Position numbers and translations under genes: made by a program. Positions 1 to 6,853 of a stretch of 37,819 nt of DNA are shown one piece after another; the stretch's first letter is position 1; the number at the start of each line of letters is the position of its first letter. A model generated the notes under the pieces. The model was not told the DNA's origin. It did no database searches and worked only from the letters and a program-made list of their open reading frames with translations. Source of the DNA: Anaerolineae bacterium (GTDB lineage: Bacteria; Chloroflexota; Anaerolineae; B4-G1; DUEL01); the NCBI GenBank assembly GCA_016931695.1, contig JAFGEI010000037.1:1-37819 (forward strand), given 5' to 3'.

Positions 1-104
1 AAAAGGGGGGTTTCGCAGGCGGCTTCGCCGCCTGCGAAACCCCCCTTTTCCCCCTTCCCCGCGCCTGGCAGAGCAATCTACTGAAATATGCCTTTGTCAA
101 ATCA
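1..104. repeat. Long palindromic intergenic repeat, copy A (cut by window edge)
   Basis: A perfect 23-bp stem (1-23 with 27-49) encloses a 3-base loop TTC. A C-rich tract and the tail GGCAGAGCAATCTACTG follow. The same stem and tail recur at 30648-30750, where the loop is AAA. The element starts at or before base 1, so its left end is not visible. It lies downstream of the minus-strand MFS gene and may also act as its terminator. Confidence 0.85.
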
Positions 105-267
105 AGTAGGGGCGACGCGTGCGCCGCCCCACGATCCCAGGAGACCCACCAAGGATGAAACCGCGTAGGGGAGACCGGCCGGTCGCCCCTACTGGCGCGT
201 TTCGCGCCTTGCGAAACAGGGGATACAGTCGTCGCTCACGCGCAAGGAGGCGCACCGCCCCACCCAG
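105..267. repeat. GTAGGGG-type palindromes in intergenic space
   Basis: Two short inverted repeats share the GTAGGGG/CCCCTAC theme. One is at about 107-131, with GGGGCGACGC against GCGCCGCCCC. The other is at about 165-193, GTAGGGG(A)GACCGG against CCGGTCGCCCCTAC, with one mismatch. A related hairpin occurs at 36089-36115. I see no gene here; the short open frames have repeat-like, Arg-rich composition. Confidence 0.6.
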
Positions 268-1479
268 TCACATCACTTCCCGGCGGCGGAACCATGCTGC
301 CAGGGCGAACTGGGTGGCAAAGAGGGCAGCACAGACAAAGTAGACGCCGCGCAGTTCAGCCCAGGGCAGCACGGCGTAGGCGACCGGCGGCCCCAGCGCG
401 CTGCCGATGTCGTTGGCGGTGTGGACGATGCCGACAGCCCGTCCCCGCCGCCGCTCGTCCGCCACGTCGCCGATGACGGCGTTGACCAGGGTCTGGGTGC
501 TACCGCCGGCCAGGGGCACCAGGAGCAGGGCCGCCACCACCGCCGCCGGCGCGCCCCACACCAGGAGCAGCAAGCCGGTCGTGCCGATTGCCATGACCGT
601 CACCGCAACCCGCCAGCGGCTGCCCCAGCGGTCCGACAGGATGCCCGCCACCAGGGCAGCAGAGATGCCCAGGGCCATCTGACCGGCGGTGACGACGCCG
701 GTCAGCGTGGACACGCCGAGCGCCGCGCTCAGCGCCGGCAGCCGTTCTTGCACCAGCAGCGCCATGGTAGCTGCCAGGGCGCCGGCGACGACAAAGCGGT
801 TCACCCCCTGCAGCGAGGCCGCGCCCCACAAGTCGGCGCTGATCGCTGCCGGCGGGCCCGATTCGAGGGCCGGCGGGGTCGCGCCACGAAGACGGGCGCC
901 GCGCGTCTCGGGGAGGAAAACGAGCGCCACGAGCGCGCCGAGGGCGGTCAGGGCGGCGCCCATCCACATCGCGGCCGGGTATCCCAGCTGATCGGTGACA
1001 ATCCCGCCCGCCAGGGTGCCCAAGGCGACGCCGCCAAAGAACCAGGTCTGGTAGAGACCGCTCCAGCGCCCACGATCCGCGTCCGTCGTCACGTCCAGGA
1101 TGATCGTCGAGCCGCCGATCCAGATGCCCGACCAGGCGATTCCCCACAGCAGGCGGCCGAGGATCAGCGGCCACAGCCCCCCGGTCACGGCGTACAAGGC
1201 CGTCGATAGGGCGCCGACCAACAAGGCGGGGACGTAGAGGCAGCGGCGCGGCCAGCGATCGTAGGCCAGGCCCATCGGCCCGTTCAGGACCAGCCGCGCG
1301 ATGCGGTTGACACTGAGCACGATCCCCACCGCGGCCAGGGCGATGCCCGCGACCTCGGCGTGAGTCGGCAACACGGCGTACAGCGTCGAATCGCCGATGA
1401 GGGAAAAGGCCGTGCTCAATCCCAGGGGAAACAGAACGCGAGCCGGGCGGAGGGTGGTCGGTTTCAGCGTTCTACCCAC
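268..1479 (-). CDS. MFS transporter, 12-helix type
   Basis: This 403-residue, strongly hydrophobic protein has a major facilitator layout. The first half has a loop 2-3 of the form NGPMGLAYDRWPRRC (about 66-80), a version of the family's GxLaDrxGrr signature. A second such loop, GILSDRWGSRWRV, lies in the C-terminal half at about 280-292. Between the halves is a polar loop rich in Ala, Pro and Glu. Length fits a drug- or metabolite-type MFS exporter, but nothing visible fixes the substrate. The start overlaps the end of the CheR gene by 16 bases, so translation is probably coupled to that gene. The transporter looks unrelated to chemotaxis, so shared transcription need not mean shared function. 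Confidence 0.85.
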   Translation of the reverse strand: MGRTLKPTTLRPARVLFPLGLSTAFSLIGDSTLYAVLPTHAEVAGIALAAVGIVLSVNRIARLVLNGPMGLAYDRWPRRCLYVPALLVGALSTALYAVTGGLWPLILGRLLWGIAWSGIWIGGSTIILDVTTDADRGRWSGLYQTWFFGGVALGTLAGGIVTDQLGYPAAMWMGAALTALGALVALVFLPETRGARLRGATPPALESGPPAAISADLWGAASLQGVNRFVVAGALAATMALLVQERLPALSAALGVSTLTGVVTAGQMALGISAALVAGILSDRWGSRWRVAVTVMAIGTTGLLLLVWGAPAAVVAALLLVPLAGGSTQTLVNAVIGDVADERRRGRAVGIVHTANDIGSALGPPVAYAVLPWAELRGVYFVCAALFATQFALAAWFRRREVM

Positions 1480-2975
1480 TGCTGCTGCTGGCGGACGACA
1501 GTCTCTTTCAGCCGCTCCACCGTGACCCCCCCCGAGCCAGGGATCAAGCTCCCTTCCGCCTGGCCCTCCAGCAGCCGCCGTGCGTTGTCGAGGGACTTGA
1601 GAGCCTGGGGCAGTTGGCCGTTATCGTGATACAGGTCTGCCAGTCCAAAGTGGGCCAACACGTGGTCGCGGTCGATATAGACGACCTTTTTCATGGCCTC
1701 GATCGCTTCCCCCACCCGCCCCTGGTGCTGCAACACCAGCGCCAGGGCGTAATAGGCGGGCAAGGCCAGGGTATCCAGCTCGACCGCCTTGCGACACCAC
1801 TCTTCTGCATCTTCCCATCGGCCCAGGTTAGCGCAGGCCTGGCCCAACAGCATCCACGCTTCTGCACGACGGGGGTCTGCGGCCACCACCCGCTCCAGCA
1901 AGACCCGGGCCTCTTCTGAGCGGCCATAGTCCAGCCATTCCCGCGCCTGCTCGACCGGATCGCCCTCCTGGGGCAGCGGGGCCGGCAGAGGAGCGGGCGC
2001 CGCCGCCCGCTGCGGTGCGGCGGGCACCTGCACCCTGGCTGGCGGCGCGGCAGGGGCCTCTCCCGGCAGCGGCCAATCCTGCGCTGGCAGCACTGGCTGT
2101 CCCGTACGCTGGTAGAGGATCGCGCCGGGAAAGTTGTGGGCCTGGAACTGCTGGTAGATGGTCAGCGAGTGTTCCGCGTGGCCGACCACCAGCCAGCCGC
2201 CGTCGAGCAGCGCCTCGTAAAAACGCGCCACCACCTGCCGCGTCACTGTCTCGGTGAAATAAATAGTCACGTTGCGGCAGAGAATGAGGTCGAGAAAGCG
2301 GGTGTTTGTCTCGTAGGAGGGATAGTGACCCTCGGCCAGGTTGAGCGGGGCAAAGGTGACCATCCGCTTCACCTCATCCTGCAGCGCCCAGCGGCTGCCC
2401 TCCTGGCGGAAAAAGCGGGAGCGCCATTCTTTGGCCCGCTTCTCGCGAAAGGCCCAGTGACTGTACACCCCCCGCCGCGCCCGGTCCAGCGCCTCGGTAT
2501 TGACGTCGGTGCCCAGGATCGTCACCGACCACTGGTCGACGTCGGGAAGCAAGTCGCGCAGCAGCATGGCGATCGAGTAGGGTTCCTCCCCACTGGCGCA
2601 GCCGGCGCTCCAGACCCGCAGCGTGCGCAAGTGACGGCGGCAGTCGATGATCTCGGGCAGCACGTGACGGCAGAGGGCATCGCACTGGGTCTCGTTGCGA
2701 AAAAAGTGGGTCTCGCAGACGGTGAGCGCATTGACCAGCTGCTCCCGGTGCACTGCGCCCACCACCGGGTCCTGCAGCAGCCGGTAGTATTCCCCCAGGT
2801 CGGCACAAATAGAGGCGGCAAAGGCCCGGCGGACCCCCTGCTCCAGCTCTGGCCGCCGCTTTTCCGAAAAGTAGAGGCCAAAGTAGTCTTGCACCAGGTG
2901 GGCAAAGCGTAAATAGTCGCCATAACCCAAGGACGTCGTTCGATCTGTGCCAGGGGATTGCGCCGTTTTCCTCAC
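1464..2975 (-). CDS. CheR-type protein-glutamate methyltransferase with C-terminal TPR
   Basis: This is a 503-residue CheR-family enzyme that would methylate glutamates on a receptor-like protein using SAM. An all-alpha CheR N-domain covers residues 18-70, followed by ETHFFRNE (88-95). SAM motif I, SAGCASGEEPYS, is at 123-134, the GTDVNTEAL acidic strand at 155-163, and the CRNVTIYF motif at 233-240. A Pro/Ala-rich linker (about 285-335) leads to at least three TPR-like repeats (340-470). No MCP, CheA, CheW or CheB gene is nearby. CheR-TPR proteins are often tied to alternative chemosensory pathways rather than flagellar chemotaxis, and that is my inference here. A TTGCCC-17-TACAAT promoter lies about 90 bases upstream. 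Confidence 0.9.
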   Translation of the reverse strand: MRKTAQSPGTDRTTSLGYGDYLRFAHLVQDYFGLYFSEKRRPELEQGVRRAFAASICADLGEYYRLLQDPVVGAVHREQLVNALTVCETHFFRNETQCDALCRHVLPEIIDCRRHLRTLRVWSAGCASGEEPYSIAMLLRDLLPDVDQWSVTILGTDVNTEALDRARRGVYSHWAFREKRAKEWRSRFFRQEGSRWALQDEVKRMVTFAPLNLAEGHYPSYETNTRFLDLILCRNVTIYFTETVTRQVVARFYEALLDGGWLVVGHAEHSLTIYQQFQAHNFPGAILYQRTGQPVLPAQDWPLPGEAPAAPPARVQVPAAPQRAAAPAPLPAPLPQEGDPVEQAREWLDYGRSEEARVLLERVVAADPRRAEAWMLLGQACANLGRWEDAEEWCRKAVELDTLALPAYYALALVLQHQGRVGEAIEAMKKVVYIDRDHVLAHFGLADLYHDNGQLPQALKSLDNARRLLEGQAEGSLIPGSGGVTVERLKETVVRQQQQWVER

Positions 2976-3066
2976 ACCCTACCTCTTCTTCCGCAAGGAG
3001 CATCCTCATCCTGCTGCAGGGGAGAGCAGCCCCACCTCGCTGCCTTACCCGCTCAGCACGCCAGGC

Positions 3067-3095
3067 ATTGTAGCATGGCATAGACAACGGGGCAA
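3067..3095 (-). promoter_or_regulatory. Promoter for cheR-like gene
   Basis: On the minus strand, TTGCCC (3090-3095) is separated by 17 bases from TACAAT (3067-3072). Start would be near 3060, leaving a leader of about 85 bases. Confidence 0.6.
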
Positions 3096-3099
3096 ATAG

Positions 3100-3111
3100 A
3101 TTGTATACAAT
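3100..3111. promoter_or_regulatory. 12-bp perfect palindrome between divergent promoters
   Basis: ATTGTATACAAT is self-complementary and sits between the cheR-side promoter and the trmI promoter. It could be an operator controlling either gene, or chance AT-rich symmetry. No matching second site is seen in the window. Confidence 0.35.
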
Positions 3112-3139
3112 ACACCTGCCAGAAATCCCGGGGAGGGCT

Positions 3140-3168
3140 TTGCCGAATCGTGCCGGATAGGCTATAAT
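3140..3168 (+). promoter_or_regulatory. Promoter for trmI
   Basis: TTGCCG (3140-3145), a 17-base spacer, then a perfect TATAAT (3163-3168). The predicted transcript start (about 3175-3177) coincides with the ATG at 3177, so the mRNA would be leaderless. Confidence 0.75.
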
Positions 3169-3176
3169 GACGATCG

Positions 3177-4007
3177 ATGCCAGAGCAAGAACAAATCACC
3201 GCCCAGGCCGGAGACGTCGCCATGCTCGTTGGCACTGACCGGCGGCGACAAATCATCCGCCTGACGCCCGGCCAGGTTCTGCAGACCCACCGCGGTATGC
3301 TGGCCCATAGCGACCTCATCGGCCTGCCATGGGGCAGCCGCGTCGTCTCCCACCTGAGCGCCTCCTTTCTGCTGCTCCCCCCTTCCATCCACGACCTCGT
3401 CCTCCACCTGCAGCGGACGACGCAAATCGTCTATCCCAAAGAAGCCGGGTATCTGCTGCTCAAAATGGACATTGGCCCCGGCACGCAGGTGCTCGAAGCG
3501 GGCACCGGGAGCGGTGGGCTGACCCTGATGCTGGCCCACGCCGTCCAGCCCCACGGGCGCGTCTATTCTTACGAACAACGGGCCGACATCCAACGACTGG
3601 CGCAGAAAAACCTGGAAAAGGCCGGCCTGCAGGACGTGGTCGAATTCAAACTGCGGGATATCGCGGCTGGATTCGACGAGCAAAACGTACCCGCATTGTT
3701 CCTCGACCTGCCCAGCCCCTGGGATTACCTGCCGCAGGCCCAGGCGGCGCTGGCCGGGGGCGGGCATTTTGGCGCGATCTTGCCGACGACCAACCAGGTC
3801 GAACAGTTGCTGGCGGAACTGGAACGCCACGATTTTGGCATGCTAGAAGTCGAAGAAATCATGCTGCGGCCTTACAAGGCAGTGCCCGCCCGTTTGCGCC
3901 CCATGGATCGCATGATTGCCCACACCGGCTACCTGATTTTTGCCCGCAAGATCATACCCGATTGTAGCTCGGTGGTGAAAACTGCCCGCGCCGGGCAAGC
4001 GGACTGA
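3177..4007 (+). CDS. trmI: tRNA (adenine-N1)-methyltransferase, TrmI type
   Basis: This 276-residue class I SAM methyltransferase is predicted to make m1A58 in the T-loop of tRNA. A small N-terminal beta domain with the THRG turn (37-40) precedes the catalytic domain. YPKEAGYLL (86-94) is the family's substrate-side segment. Motif I is EAGTGSGG (107-114), the acidic strand end is SYE (131-133), and the catalytic-side motif LFLDLPSPWD (174-183) carries the conserved Asp-Leu-Pro. The C-terminal RPMDRMIAHTGYL segment is also typical. Length matches bacterial and archaeal TrmI. The ATG lies 9 bases after a perfect -10 box with no room for a Shine-Dalgarno, so it is probably translated from a leaderless transcript. 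Confidence 0.9.
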   Translation: MPEQEQITAQAGDVAMLVGTDRRRQIIRLTPGQVLQTHRGMLAHSDLIGLPWGSRVVSHLSASFLLLPPSIHDLVLHLQRTTQIVYPKEAGYLLLKMDIGPGTQVLEAGTGSGGLTLMLAHAVQPHGRVYSYEQRADIQRLAQKNLEKAGLQDVVEFKLRDIAAGFDEQNVPALFLDLPSPWDYLPQAQAALAGGGHFGAILPTTNQVEQLLAELERHDFGMLEVEEIMLRPYKAVPARLRPMDRMIAHTGYLIFARKIIPDCSSVVKTARAGQAD

Positions 4008-4024
4008 GCGGGCCGAGGCCGCCG

Positions 4025-4042
4025 GTAAGGGTTACCCCTTAC
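4025..4042. terminator. Convergent hairpin between trmI and the lipoprotein gene
   Basis: GTAAGGG (4025-4031) pairs with CCCTTAC (4036-4042) across a 4-base loop, and covers the stop codon of the minus-strand gene. There is no strong T-tract, so this is a weak, possibly two-way terminator. Confidence 0.35.
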
Positions 4043-4404
4043 TCCACCACCAGCGTATAGAGCTGTTGACCTGTATCGCCCGAAACGTTGGTGCCGAAAC
4101 ACCAGGCGCCGACGGTGAACTCGAACGTACCCGCCTCTGTGGGGGTGCCGCTGATCTCGGCCGAATCGGCGCCCTCCAGGAAGACAAAAGCCAGGCCAGG
4201 GGGCAAGGAGCCATCCTCGACAAACATGTCCCCCACCGGCGTGTCGTTTTCAGAGACGACGATCGTCACCTGGTACGGCTGCCCCACCGTCGCCGGTGGG
4301 AGTTCAGCAGGGGAAAAGATCAGCATCGGTCCCTGGCTCTCACAACCGCACAACAGAAAGCCGAATAGCAGTAGTAATGGCAGAATTCGGTGCGCCTTTA
4401 TCAT
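4039..4404 (-). CDS. Small lipoprotein with putative Ig-like (cadherin-like) domain
   Basis: This is a 121-residue exported lipoprotein. The ATG at 4404 is preceded by AAGGAGGT at 7 bases, so I prefer it to the longer frame starting at 4449. The signal peptide runs from MIKAHR through a Leu-rich core to LCGC, the last Cys (residue 21) being the likely lipidated one. The mature part contains PATVGQPYQVTI and later SLPPGLAF and ISGTPTEAGTFEFTV. These are the hallmarks of putative Ig (He_PIG) domains found in secreted bacterial proteins. It probably sits on the outer face of the membrane. One domain only, no catalytic motif and no functional partner nearby, so the role is unknown. Confidence 0.8.
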   Translation of the reverse strand: MIKAHRILPLLLLFGFLLCGCESQGPMLIFSPAELPPATVGQPYQVTIVVSENDTPVGDMFVEDGSLPPGLAFVFLEGADSAEISGTPTEAGTFEFTVGAWCFGTNVSGDTGQQLYTLVVE

Positions 4405-4516
4405 CACGGAACCTCCTTGAACGAGTTTGCTGGTCTTGCCTACAGCCAAGAGAGCGGCACCCCTTCAGGCCCCAAGGGCAAACGTGACGTGATCCAGCCA
4501 GCCGCGATACAGCCAC

Positions 4517-4525
4517 ATTATATCA
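4517..4525 (-). promoter_or_regulatory. Extended -10 promoter for the lipoprotein gene
   Basis: Read on the minus strand this is TGATATAAT, that is TGn followed by a perfect TATAAT. No good -35 box lies at the usual distance, which fits an extended -10 promoter. The leader would be about 105 bases. Confidence 0.45.
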
Positions 4526-4549
4526 TCACTGCGCAAACGGGAAAAGGGA

Positions 4550-4664
4550 ACAAGGGATTTCGTAGCAGAACGTCCGCCTCGACAACAAATCCCTTGTCAG
4601 CACCGTCATGCCCGCGAATCCCCGCGCCTGTCCCCGCTTTCGCGGGAATGACCGCGGGAATGAC
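4550..4664. repeat. Inverted repeats in the 4405-4813 gap
   Basis: The gap between the lipoprotein start and the next gene holds two structures. One is an 11-bp inverted repeat, ACAAGGGATTT (4550-4560) with AAATCCCTTGT (4587-4597). The other is a REP-like unit in which GTCATGCCCGCG (4605-4616) faces two tandem copies of CGCGGGAATGAC (4641-4652 and 4653-4664). The GTCATTCCCGCG family is a common dispersed intergenic repeat in many bacteria. I see no gene in this gap. Confidence 0.7.
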
Positions 4665-4752
4665 GGCCCGGGTAACGTGAGAGGCCATTTTCGGGCTCTT
4701 ATGGCAGAGAAAAGCGGTAGTCGCGTGTTCTGCTGCGAAACAAAGTGGGCTT

Positions 4753-4781
4753 TTGACAAACCGCCCCCCACCGGGTACAAT
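4753..4781 (+). promoter_or_regulatory. Promoter for the 4814-6853 genes
   Basis: A perfect TTGACA (4753-4758), a 17-base spacer and TACAAT (4776-4781). Transcription would start near 4788, about 26 bases before the ATG, leaving room for AGAGGT. Confidence 0.8.
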
Positions 4782-4813
4782 CCATACAAGATCGCCCGGT
4801 TAGAGGTAAACCC

Positions 4814-5176
4814 ATGTCCGAAACCATAGTGGAACAACACGGTAAAGAGCCGTTGATCCTGGTCGAGTTCGACGCGCTGCCAGAGGGGGTGGAATACGCG
4901 GCCAAATCGCCGCACGGGATTCGCAGCGCCTTCTCGCCCCAGGAACTGGCCCAGAGATCGACCCGCGCCATCGACAGCGCGATGAACGCCATCCACCACG
5001 TGGCGCAGCGGGTGACCCAGACTGTCGACAGGATAGCCGAAAAGCCATCCAGGATCGAGGTGCAGTTCGGACTCAAGCTCGACGCCGACGCCGGCGCCTA
5101 CATCGCCAGGGCAGGGGCGGAGGCCGGCTTTACCGTCACCCTGGTCTGGCAGCACGGCGACGAGGCAGGCCAATGA
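4814..5176 (+). CDS. Trypsin-co-occurring domain 1 (CU044_2847-type) protein
   Basis: This 120-residue soluble protein has the family's three-part layout. An N-terminal strand with PLILVEFDA (13-21) is followed by a helix of about 45 residues with [15 protein letters not shown]-terminal part carries [19 protein letters not shown], then FTVTLVW. The Ile/Val-glu-val-x-FGLKL-x(4)-aga-x-IA pattern is what I recognise as trypsin-co-occurring domain 1. This domain has been linked by others to multi-component conflict systems with trypsin-like peptidases. No such peptidase is adjacent; instead the gene overlaps upp by 4 bases (ATGA). It is the first gene after a strong promoter. The biochemical role is unknown. 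Confidence 0.65.
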   Translation: MSETIVEQHGKEPLILVEFDALPEGVEYAAKSPHGIRSAFSPQELAQRSTRAIDSAMNAIHHVAQRVTQTVDRIAEKPSRIEVQFGLKLDADAGAYIARAGAEAGFTVTLVWQHGDEAGQ

Positions 5177-5799
5177 GCCAGGTGCACATCTCCCACCACC
5201 CCCTGGTGCAGCACAAGCTGGCCCTGCTGCGCGACGAGCGCACCGATCCCAAGAAATTCCGCGAGCTGGTGCGCGAAATTTCTACCATGCTGGTCTACGA
5301 GGCGACCACAGACCTGGTAACAGAGTCGGCAACGGTGCCGACGCCGCTGGGCCGCAGCGCGGCCCAGCGGCTGGCCGACCGCATTGGGCTGGTGCCGGTG
5401 CTCCGCGCCGGCCTGGGCATGGTCGAAGGAGTGTGGCAGATGCTGCCCGGCGCCGAGGTCTGGCACATCGGCCTGGCCCGCGACGAGAGAACGCTGCAGC
5501 CGGTGGCCTATTACTCCCGCCTGCCCATCCGCCCCACCGTCGACGTCTGCCTGGTGCTTGACCCCATGTTGGCCACGGGCGGTTCGGCCACGGCAGCGGT
5601 CGACACGCTCAAAAAATGGGGCGCCGAACGGATCAAGTTCATCGGCATCGTCGCCGCCCGGCCTGGCGTGGAGCGCTTTACCGCCGCCCACCCCGACGTG
5701 CCCCTCCACCTCGCCGCCGTCGACGAGCAGCTCAACGAGGCCGGCCTCATTGTCCCCGGCCTGGGAGACGCGGGCGACCGGATGTTTGGCACAGGATAA
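5173..5799 (+). CDS. upp: Uracil phosphoribosyltransferase
   Basis: This 208-residue enzyme converts uracil and PRPP to UMP in pyrimidine salvage. Family signatures are complete: an N-terminal [14 protein letters not shown] (9-22), [18 protein letters not shown] (75-83), the PRPP-binding loop [10 protein letters not shown] (130-139), and the C-terminal uracil-binding end [12 protein letters not shown]. Length is normal. The ATG overlaps the upstream stop codon (ATGA), so it is probably translated by coupling. Its tight link to the trypsin-co-occurring-domain gene is unexpected for a housekeeping salvage enzyme and may reflect only promoter sharing. Confidence 0.95.
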   Translation: MSQVHISHHPLVQHKLALLRDERTDPKKFRELVREISTMLVYEATTDLVTESATVPTPLGRSAAQRLADRIGLVPVLRAGLGMVEGVWQMLPGAEVWHIGLARDERTLQPVAYYSRLPIRPTVDVCLVLDPMLATGGSATAAVDTLKKWGAERIKFIGIVAARPGVERFTAAHPDVPLHLAAVDEQLNEAGLIVPGLGDAGDRMFGTG

Positions 5800-5824
5800 G
5801 CACGTAGAACCGAGGCCCACAAAT

Positions 5825-6853
5825 TTGGAAAGCTGGACGATCGCCTACCTGACCGTATTTCTCACCGCCGCCTCCTGCGCCGTCCTGCTGACCCCCCTCT
5901 TTGGTCGCCTGGGGCGGCGGATGGGCCTGGTCGACCGGCCAGGCGGCCGGCGGGCCCACCAGAGCGAGGTCTCTCGCCTGGGTGGCCCGGGTCTCTTTTT
6001 CCCCTTTGTGATCGCCCTGGTGGTTGGGCTCGCCTTCCGCATCCCCACCGCCGATCCCAACGAGTCGCGGCGGCTGGTGGGACTGCTGGCGGGCAGCGCC
6101 TGGATGTTCCTCGTCGGCCTGGCAGACGATCGATGGGACCTCGCGCCCATGGTTCAGCTGGGCGGCCAGGCGGTTGCGGCCGGGATCGCCATCGCCACGC
6201 TCATCTTTATCGAGCGGGTCAACAACCCCCTTACCGACCGGGTCGTCGTCTTTTTCCCCGCCTTTGTCGTCGGGCTGACCGTATTCTGGATGATGGGCAT
6301 GATCAACACCGTCAACTGGCTGGACGGCCTCGACGGGCTGGCTGCCGGGGTGGGGGCCATTCTCTGCCTGGTGCTGGCGATCCACATGCACCGCGTCGGC
6401 CAGCCCAGCGTGGCGATCCTGCCCCTGGCCCTGCTGGGGGCGGCGGTGGGATTTCTGCCCCACAACTTTTACCCGGCGCGGGTCTTTATGGGCAGCAGCG
6501 GCGCCTTTTTTCTCGGCTATGCCCTGGGCTGCTTGGGGATCATTGGCGGCGGGCGCGTGGCGACGGTGCTGCTGGTGATGGGCATCCCGATCGTCGACGT
6601 CGCCTGGCAGATCGTCGACCGGGCGCGGCGGCGGCGCTCGCCGGTACAGGGCGACCGGGGCCACCTCCACTTTCGGCTGCAGGACCGGGGCATCTCTCAG
6701 CGCGCCATCGTCCTCGCCTATTGGGCCCTGTGCGGCCTCTTTGGCCTGCTGGCGCTGACGATATCTTCCCGGCTCTACAAGCTCATCGCCCTGCTGGTCA
6801 TCGGCGGGCTGGTAATCGGGGCGATGATGCTGCTGTCACGGCGTGCAAGCTGA
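5825..6853 (+). CDS. WecA/MraY-family undecaprenyl-phosphate glycosyl-1-phosphate transferase
   Basis: This polytopic membrane enzyme transfers a sugar-1-phosphate from a UDP-sugar to undecaprenyl phosphate, the first step of a cell-wall polymer or surface glycan. No ATG precedes the conserved N-terminus after the end of upp. A TTG at 5825 with GAGG 9 bases upstream gives a normal 342-residue protein starting ESWTIAYL. Motifs: DRPGGRRAHQ (37-46), LADDRWDL (99-106, the Mg-binding Asp pair), NTVNWLDGLDG (161-171), a GSSGAFFLGY segment and the cytoplasmic HLHFRL loop near 285. These fit the WecA/TagO branch rather than MraY. The 3' end overlaps the opposing gene by 18 bases. Confidence 0.85.
   Translation: MESWTIAYLTVFLTAASCAVLLTPLFGRLGRRMGLVDRPGGRRAHQSEVSRLGGPGLFFPFVIALVVGLAFRIPTADPNESRRLVGLLAGSAWMFLVGLADDRWDLAPMVQLGGQAVAAGIAIATLIFIERVNNPLTDRVVVFFPAFVVGLTVFWMMGMINTVNWLDGLDGLAAGVGAILCLVLAIHMHRVGQPSVAILPLALLGAAVGFLPHNFYPARVFMGSSGAFFLGYALGCLGIIGGGRVATVLLVMGIPIVDVAWQIVDRARRRRSPVQGDRGHLHFRLQDRGISQRAIVLAYWALCGLFGLLALTISSRLYKLIALLVIGGLVIGAMMLLSRRAS

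Noticed and set aside
1..267. CRISPR array
   Set aside because: The repeats are palindromic and unevenly spaced, without regular spacers.
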